Assembly: GCA_965369325.1 (NCBI GenBank)
Contig: CBDUQI010000097.1
Coordinates: 1-20,579 of the forward strand
Length of the DNA stretch: 20,579 nt
Source: CBDUQI01 sp965369325
GTDB lineage: Bacteria; Pseudomonadota; Gammaproteobacteria; Steroidobacterales; JBCBZW01
Reading direction: 5' to 3'
The position numbers and the translations under genes were made by a program. Below the pieces are notes generated by a model that did no database searches, was not told where the DNA came from, and worked only from the letters and a program-made list of their open reading frames with translations. Below, in pieces: positions 15,998 through 20,579 of this stretch. The number at the start of each line of letters is the position of its first letter. Position 1 is the first letter of the stretch.

Positions 15998-18312
15998 CAC
16001 AACCAGGTATGGGCCGATCGGTCCGGCGTACCGAAGACCAACGCTTTATCACCGGTACCGGCACTTATACAAACGACATTGCTACGGCGGGCGAACAGCA
16101 CCTGGTGTTTCTGCGCTCGCCAGTGCCGCATGGCGATATTGTCAAGCTGGACGTCACCGCCGCCAACGCCCATCCGCAGGTGCAATCGGTGCTCACCTGC
16201 GCGGACCTGGACGCAGCTGGCCTGCCCGATCCCACACCAGCGCCGCTGCCGAATAACGATCCCTCCACACCGTTGTTGTGCCAGCCGCCGCTGGCGCGCA
16301 AGACAGTAAGGTACGTCGGCGAGCCCATCGCCGCTGTTATCGCCAGCAGCATCAGTGCGGCGCGCGATGCGGCGGAGCTGATCGACCTGGAAATCCAGGA
16401 GCGCCCGGCGATCGCCTCGCTGGCGCAGGCGCTGGCAGGTGAGGCGCAGGACATCTGGCCGCAAGCGCCGGGCAACGTCGTCGGCACGATCAAATGCGGC
16501 GATCTTAAAGCGACAGATGCTGCGATCGCGCAGGCGGCTCACGTTGTTGAGTTATCCCTGATCAACAACCGCCTCGCAGCGGTCTCGATGGAGCCCCGTG
16601 GCGCTATCGCCACCTTCGATCCAAGCAGCGAGCGACTGAACGTCACCATGGGCAGCCAGGGCGTGCACGGTCTACGCGACAAGTTCGCCCTGCTGTTCTC
16701 CCTGCCCACCGCGCAGGTGCGGGTGGTCACACCTGACACGGGCGGCGGCTTCGGCACCCGAATGTTTATGCACGGCGAGCCTATTGTGGTGGCGTTTGCC
16801 GCACGCCAGCTTGGCACCACCGTCAACTGGCAGTGCGAACGCAGCGAAGCCTTTATGGGCGACCTGCAGGCGCGCGACCACCTCAGCCACGCAACGCTGG
16901 CACTGGATGCCGATCATCGCTTTATCGCGCTTAAGGTAAATACACACTCGAACATTGGCGCTTACATGAGTGACTTTGGTGGCTTGATTGCGTGGTTCGG
17001 AAGTTCGGTCGCCACCGGCGCCTACGACATCCCCGTCGCCTACGTACAAATCCAGGCGGTAGTCACTAACAGCACGCCAGTGGACGCCTATCGCGGCGCC
17101 GGGCGACCGGAGGCAGCCTACGTCATCGAGCGGCTGGTCGGGCATGCCGCACGTCAATTGGACGTGCCCGCACCGGAGCTGCGGCGCGCTAACTTTATCG
17201 CGCCGCAGACCTTCCCTTACACCAACGCGATGGGCACGAGTTACGATTCAGGTAACTACGCGCACGTGATGGACGCAGGCCTGAAACGAGCTGACTGGCA
17301 CAGTTTCGAAACGCGCCGAGCAAGCGATGCCGCCCGCGGCGTTCTGCGCGGGATCGGCATGGCTTACTACGTGGAAGTCTGCGCATCCTTCGGCGGCGAG
17401 ACCACCCATTTAACCGTACTGCCCGATGGCACGGTGGAAGCGCTGGTCGGCACACAGTCCACCGGCCAGGGGCATGAGACCAGCTTCGCCCAGTTGATCA
17501 GCGCGCGACTCGGGCTCAAGCCCGACACGGTGCGGGTACGCCAGGGCGATAGCCAGTTGATCCCCACCGGCGGCGGCACCGGCGGTTCGCGCACGCTTGC
17601 CATCGCTGGCTCCTCACTGGCACTGACAACGCAGGCCATGATCGAGTCCGGTAAGCATCTGGCGGCGCAGCTACTGGAAGCCGGCGTCCACGACATCGTC
17701 TATCAGCCCGGGGCCTATCAGGTGACCGGCACCGATCACCGCGTGACGCTGGCCGAGGTGGTACACGCCTCTTACAACACCACCGCTCTTCCGGCGGGCG
17801 TGCGCGCGGGGCTGGCGAGCAGCGAACGCTTCGACGCGAGCGGCGGCACCTTCCCCAACGGCTGCCATGTGTGCGAAGTGCAGGTTGATCCGCAGACCGG
17901 CGTGGTGCGTATCGTGCGCTATACCATTGACGATGACATGGGCCGGGTCGTAAACCCCTTGCTGCTAGAAGGGCAGATCGTGGGCGGCGCCGCGCAGGGC
18001 ATCTCTCAGGCCTTGTATGAGCACATGGTGTACGACGAGGACTCCGGACAGTTACTTACCGGCTCGTTCATGGACTACAACCTGGTGCATGCCGACACCA
18101 TGCCTCGCATCGACTTTGCTTACCACGAGGTACCAAGCGAGCGGAATGTGCTGCAGGTAAAAGGCGCGGGCGAAGCCGGCACGGTCGGCTCGCCGCCAGC
18201 CGTTGTCAACGCGGTACTTGATGCGCTTGCACCTCACGGCGTGCAGCACATGGACATGCCACTGACGCCGCTGCGGGTCTGGCAGGCGATCCAACGCGCG
18301 CTATCAAAATAG
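15994..18312 (+). CDS. Molybdenum hydroxylase large subunit (CoxL / xanthine dehydrogenase family, molybdopterin-binding)
   Basis: The 772 residues match the large, molybdopterin-cytosine-dinucleotide-binding subunit of three-subunit enzymes (CoxL, aldehyde or quinoline oxidoreductases). It opens with G-R-S-V-R-R-T-E-D-Q-R-F-I-T-G-T-G-T-Y, the usual N-terminus. Motifs include P-D-T-G-G-G-F-G-T-R, A-Y-R-G-A-G-R-P-E-A (residues 365-374), G-Q-G-H-E-T and G-A-G-E-A-G-T-V-G-S-P-P, with the catalytic Glu727. A-Y-R-G-A-G-R is the form II type and not the A-Y-R-C-S-F-R of true aerobic CO dehydrogenase, so CO oxidation is not indicated; an aldehyde, purine or N-heterocycle is more likely. There are no iron-sulfur or FAD domains in this chain, and the genes for the small [2Fe-2S] and medium FAD subunits are not next to it in this window, although they normally are. 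It overlaps the alpha/beta hydrolase gene by ATGA, with a weak ribosome binding site, which implies coupling. Confidence 0.93.
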   Translation: MTQPGMGRSVRRTEDQRFITGTGTYTNDIATAGEQHLVFLRSPVPHGDIVKLDVTAANAHPQVQSVLTCADLDAAGLPDPTPAPLPNNDPSTPLLCQPPLARKTVRYVGEPIAAVIASSISAARDAAELIDLEIQERPAIASLAQALAGEAQDIWPQAPGNVVGTIKCGDLKATDAAIAQAAHVVELSLINNRLAAVSMEPRGAIATFDPSSERLNVTMGSQGVHGLRDKFALLFSLPTAQVRVVTPDTGGGFGTRMFMHGEPIVVAFAARQLGTTVNWQCERSEAFMGDLQARDHLSHATLALDADHRFIALKVNTHSNIGAYMSDFGGLIAWFGSSVATGAYDIPVAYVQIQAVVTNSTPVDAYRGAGRPEAAYVIERLVGHAARQLDVPAPELRRANFIAPQTFPYTNAMGTSYDSGNYAHVMDAGLKRADWHSFETRRASDAARGVLRGIGMAYYVEVCASFGGETTHLTVLPDGTVEALVGTQSTGQGHETSFAQLISARLGLKPDTVRVRQGDSQLIPTGGGTGGSRTLAIAGSSLALTTQAMIESGKHLAAQLLEAGVHDIVYQPGAYQVTGTDHRVTLAEVVHASYNTTALPAGVRAGLASSERFDASGGTFPNGCHVCEVQVDPQTGVVRIVRYTIDDDMGRVVNPLLLEGQIVGGAAQGISQALYEHMVYDEDSGQLLTGSFMDYNLVHADTMPRIDFAYHEVPSERNVLQVKGAGEAGTVGSPPAVVNAVLDALAPHGVQHMDMPLTPLRVWQAIQRALSK

Positions 18313-18578
18313 CGACCCAGCGCGCTACCCGGGCCCGGGATCGCGCCGCGATCTTCTACGTCGCCGCCGCCCGCGTGGACGGCGCCAGCCCGCCTGACCG
18401 CTTTCTGCCTTCCGCGGGACGGTGACGTTTTGGAAACAACCTTGCTGCTAAACTCCTCAAAACCGCACTCGTCTGACGCATCGGCCCGCCGAATCGCGCC
18501 CGGCGAACGCCCATTTGCACACGGCGCGACATAACCACGTTGCAGCCCGGGTGCCACCGGATCATCGAAGGGGAAACC
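18313..18578. other. Intergenic region with GC-rich dyads at 18328-18353
   Basis: These 266 bp carry no supported gene. Right after the CoxL-like stop are CCCGGGCCCGGG (18328-18339, palindromic) and GATCGCG/CGCGATC (18339-18345 and 18347-18353), then TTCT. Together they may form a terminator, though the U-tract is short. An AT-richer patch around 18428-18454 (with TAAACT at 18449-18454) is the likeliest promoter area for the next gene, but no well-spaced -35/-10 pair is visible. Confidence 0.4.
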
Positions 18579-19727
18579 ATGAAGCTCACCCGCAACACCG
18601 TACGCTGCCTCGCGCTCGTGCTTAGCGCCCTGTTCAGCCACAGCGGCTGGGCCACCTGGTCGATCATCATTACTGACTCGGCCACCGATGAGGTAGCGAT
18701 CGCCTCGGCCACTTGCGTCACCGGCATCGATCTCAAGCGCGAAGCCTCCACCGTGGTGGTGGGCAAGGGCGCCGGCGCCGCGCAGAATTTTGTCGATGGG
18801 TCCGGTCAGAACCGCCAGCTCATCTTCGCCGAGTTGCAGGCCGGCACCGCCCCCGCCGACATCCTGGACGCGCTGGCCCAGCAGGATGCTCAGCATCAGA
18901 CGCGCCAGTACGGCATCGCCGATACTCAAGCACGTGCCGTCGGATTTTCCGGCACTGCGTCCGGCGGGTTTGCCGACGACATCACCGGGCAGTCGGGCAC
19001 TCTGAGCTATGCGATCCAGGGCAATGTCCTCACCGGCGAACCGGTGCTGACGGCGGCCGAGGCCGCCATACTAAGCCCTGGCGGCGATCTGCCCGCCAAG
19101 CTGATGCGCGCAATGCTGGCCTCACGCAACCAGGGCGGCGACGGGCGTTGCTCATGCTCGCCGTTTAATCCGGAAGGCTGCGGCTCACCGCCGGCAGACT
19201 TCGACAAATCTGCCGACGTTGGCTACATGGTGGTGGCCCGGCTAGGCGATCAGGACGGCAACTGCAATGCCAACGCGGGCTGCGCCAGCGGCGATTACTA
19301 CATGGACCTGAACGTCGCCTTTGCGAGCAGCAACGATCCGGACCCGGTGTTTACACTGCGCAATCAGTTTTCCGCTTGGCGCGCGGGTTTGGTAGAACGC
19401 CCCGATCATCACCGCTCGCGCGCAATCTTGCTGGATCTCACCCTGCCGCCGGACGGTAACAGCAGCACCACCATGATCCTGGTGGCACGCGATTTTCGTG
19501 GCACCCGAATCACAGAAGGGGGTGCTAACGTCAGTGTCAGCGTAAACGCGCAAAGCACCGCCACCGCCACCGTGGGCGCCGTCGTGGACAATGGCAATGG
19601 CATTTACCTGGTGCCGGTCACCGCCGACAACAGCGCTGGACAGGTGTTGTTTGACGTCACGATTGACGACGGCGTGCGCCCGGTACAGCTCTCGCCACGA
19701 CCGACGCTAACGCTGGAATCGTTCTAG
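18579..19727 (+). CDS. Secreted DUF1028 (Ntn-hydrolase-like) protein with C-terminal Ig-like domain
   Basis: The protein has 382 residues, starting at ATG 18579 behind GAAGGGGAAACC. A Sec signal peptide covers residues 1-25, with the cut expected after G-W-A. The mature protein would then begin T-W-S-I-I-I-T-D, which is the conserved start of DUF1028 domains (usually Met-Thr-Phe-Ser-Ile in cytosolic members). The domain continues to about residue 265, with D-I-L-D-A-L, R-Q-Y-G-I-A-D, A-I-Q-G-N-V-L-T-G, and a cysteine-rich segment (G-R-C-S-C-S-P-F-N-P-E-G-C-G and G-N-C-N-A-N-A-G-C) that is probably disulphide-bonded or metal-binding. The last 100 or so residues look like a bacterial Ig-like or invasin-type domain (V-S-V-N-A-Q-S-T-A-T-A-T-V and G-N-G-I-Y-L-V-P-V-T-A). 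DUF1028 belongs to the Ntn-hydrolase clan, but its reaction is unknown. The gene stands alone. Confidence 0.88.
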   Translation: MKLTRNTVRCLALVLSALFSHSGWATWSIIITDSATDEVAIASATCVTGIDLKREASTVVVGKGAGAAQNFVDGSGQNRQLIFAELQAGTAPADILDALAQQDAQHQTRQYGIADTQARAVGFSGTASGGFADDITGQSGTLSYAIQGNVLTGEPVLTAAEAAILSPGGDLPAKLMRAMLASRNQGGDGRCSCSPFNPEGCGSPPADFDKSADVGYMVVARLGDQDGNCNANAGCASGDYYMDLNVAFASSNDPDPVFTLRNQFSAWRAGLVERPDHHRSRAILLDLTLPPDGNSSTTMILVARDFRGTRITEGGANVSVSVNAQSTATATVGAVVDNGNGIYLVPVTADNSAGQVLFDVTIDDGVRPVQLSPRPTLTLESF

Positions 19728-19784
19728 CCCGCACGCAGGTTTGACGGACCCGTGGTTTGGTGATCTTTGCTGCGCCTGTGCTAG

Positions 19785-19815
19785 CCTTTCCAAATACCGT
19801 GTACGCTTGGAAAGG
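19785..19815. repeat. Perfect 9-bp inverted repeat upstream of the cohesin/TSP3-like gene
   Basis: CCTTTCCAA (19785-19793) and TTGGAAAGG (19807-19815) are exact inverted copies 13 bases apart. The repeat lies 58 bp after the DUF1028 stop and 21 bp before the next ATG. There is no T-run after it, so a classical terminator is unlikely. It could be an operator or a hairpin in the leader RNA just upstream of the ribosome binding site. Confidence 0.6.
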
Positions 19816-19836
19816 TCCCCACAGGAGTATATCGCC

Positions 19837-20579
19837 ATGATCAATTTACGCGCGGATGCCCTGGCCGCTGGGTTATTGTTGGCAGCTGTCGGGTTACCTA
19901 CGGCTGTCAGCGCGCAGCAGTCGGATGGGCTGCAGATATATCTCACGCCGCAAATCGCCGAGGCGCCTTCGGTCGGCGACCGCGTCACCCTGGAGCTGCT
20001 CATCAACAGCACCGACAACCCGTTGATCGCGACCGGCATCCTGCTCCATTACGATCCAGCCGTGCTGGCGTTGGTCGAGGGCAGCTTTGAGTACACGTTA
20101 ACCGACTACACGGGTTTCGTATGCGGTCACCCCCAAAGCCAGTGCATCGTTTGGGATCCGCCGGGTATTGATCTGATTAACGGCGAGATCGAGACTGCAG
20201 TGGGGGATTACTTTACGATCGGCTCCGGCATGTTCGGCGACACACCGGTACCGGCGCCGGCGATGCAACTGACGTTTGAGGTAATTACCGAGTATGAGAC
20301 CACCCGTGTCGAGCTTGAGGAAGGGGGTATCGGCGGTGCGGCTCTATGCTTCATTGATACGTCCTGCGATGGACTGGCTTTTGTCGGCACGCAGTTCAAC
20401 GGCGCGGTGGCCGATCCCGATGGCGATGGGATCGCCGCCAGTCTGGATAACTGCACTGAGCTCGCCAATGCCGAGCAACAAGACACCGATGGCGACGGTT
20501 ACGGCAATCGGTGCGACCCGGACCTGAACAACGACGGCATCGTTGATTTTGACGATACCGCGATATTTCGCGAGGTGAT
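19837..20579 (+). CDS. Secreted cohesin-like protein with thrombospondin type 3 / dockerin-like calcium repeats (3' end outside window)
   Basis: The frame is open from ATG 19837 to the window end (247 complete codons), with CAGGAG upstream as ribosome binding site. A Sec signal peptide ends at A-V-S-A (residue 26). Residues about 30-175 resemble a cohesin-type beta-sandwich: I-A-E-A-P-S-V-G-D-R-V-T-L-E-L-L-I-N-S, then L-H-Y-D-P-A-V-L-A-L-V-E, with four cysteines that could form disulphides. From residue 193 come calcium-binding thrombospondin type 3 repeats (D-P-D-G-D-G-I, L-D-N-C, D-T-D-G-D-G-Y-G-N-R-C-D), then D-L-N-N-D-G-I-V-D-F-D-D, the first loop of a dockerin-like pair. This order is common in secreted proteins of environmental proteobacteria, often with a C-terminal sorting signal (for example PEP-CTERM or a related one) that would lie beyond this window. 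It is probably exported and calcium-stabilised. No enzyme domain is visible yet. Confidence 0.85.
   Translation, partial: MINLRADALAAGLLLAAVGLPTAVSAQQSDGLQIYLTPQIAEAPSVGDRVTLELLINSTDNPLIATGILLHYDPAVLALVEGSFEYTLTDYTGFVCGHPQSQCIVWDPPGIDLINGEIETAVGDYFTIGSGMFGDTPVPAPAMQLTFEVITEYETTRVELEEGGIGGAALCFIDTSCDGLAFVGTQFNGAVADPDGDGIAASLDNCTELANAEQQDTDGDGYGNRCDPDLNNDGIVDFDDTAIFREV

Noticed and set aside
15994..18312. Aerobic CO dehydrogenase large subunit
   Set aside because: The active-site loop reads A-Y-R-G-A-G-R and not A-Y-R-C-S-F-R, so the copper-binding cysteine of true CO dehydrogenase is missing.
18234..18929. A 231-codon minus-strand frame across the gap before the DUF1028 gene
   Set aside because: It overlaps both the CoxL-like 3' end and the DUF1028 5' end antisense and has no convincing start signals or domain, so I do not count it as a gene filling the gap.

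Overview
The window is about 20.6 kb of GC-rich (visibly around 60%), densely coded bacterial DNA. Its protein set fits a free-living, probably aquatic or marine, Gammaproteobacterium: a large TonB-dependent receptor, a FumA-type class I fumarase, a UUP1-type inactive-transglutaminase membrane protein with its ATP-grasp partner, several lipoproteins, and secreted proteins with calcium-binding repeats. The genus cannot be read from the sequence. The alanine racemase looks more like alphaproteobacterial forms than like enterobacterial Alr. I see no tRNA, rRNA, CRISPR array, insertion sequence or phage gene.

Layout. Positions 1-1269 hold the 3' part of a surface or pilus-associated protein that runs in from outside the window. 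A small lipoprotein gene (1323-1688) lies on the minus strand and is divergent from a 1003-residue TonB-dependent receptor (1896-4907), which ends at a textbook rho-independent terminator (4933-4970). Next is a two-gene unit of alanine racemase and class I fumarase sharing an ATGA junction (5041-7838). A lipoprotein M13 metallopeptidase (8083-10185) follows and ends in a strong GC hairpin. That hairpin sits directly in front of a group II PLP-dependent decarboxylase (10242-11723).

From 11846 to 18312 five genes run as one probable operon. The first three are a retropepsin-like lipoprotein, an inactive-transglutaminase seven-helix membrane protein and an ATP-grasp alpha-L-glutamate-ligase-like protein, joined by two ATGA overlaps. 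They form a recognisable cassette, which I recall being named rloABC and linked to osmotic-stress tolerance. An alpha/beta hydrolase follows 20 bp later and overlaps (ATGA) a molybdenum hydroxylase large subunit of the CoxL/xanthine dehydrogenase family, which has no small or medium subunit gene within the window. The right end holds a secreted DUF1028 (Ntn-hydrolase-like) protein with a C-terminal Ig-like region, and then the start of a secreted cohesin-like / thrombospondin-type-3 / dockerin-like protein cut off by the window edge.

How they fit together. Most units look like independent housekeeping or envelope functions: uptake through the outer membrane, peptide breakdown at the envelope, amino-acid metabolism and the TCA cycle. 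The most system-like element is the ligase, membrane-protein and peptidase cassette. It places a putative amide-bond-forming ATP-grasp enzyme in the cytosol and a putative aspartic peptidase at the envelope, connected by a polytopic membrane protein whose transglutaminase fold has lost its catalytic cysteine.
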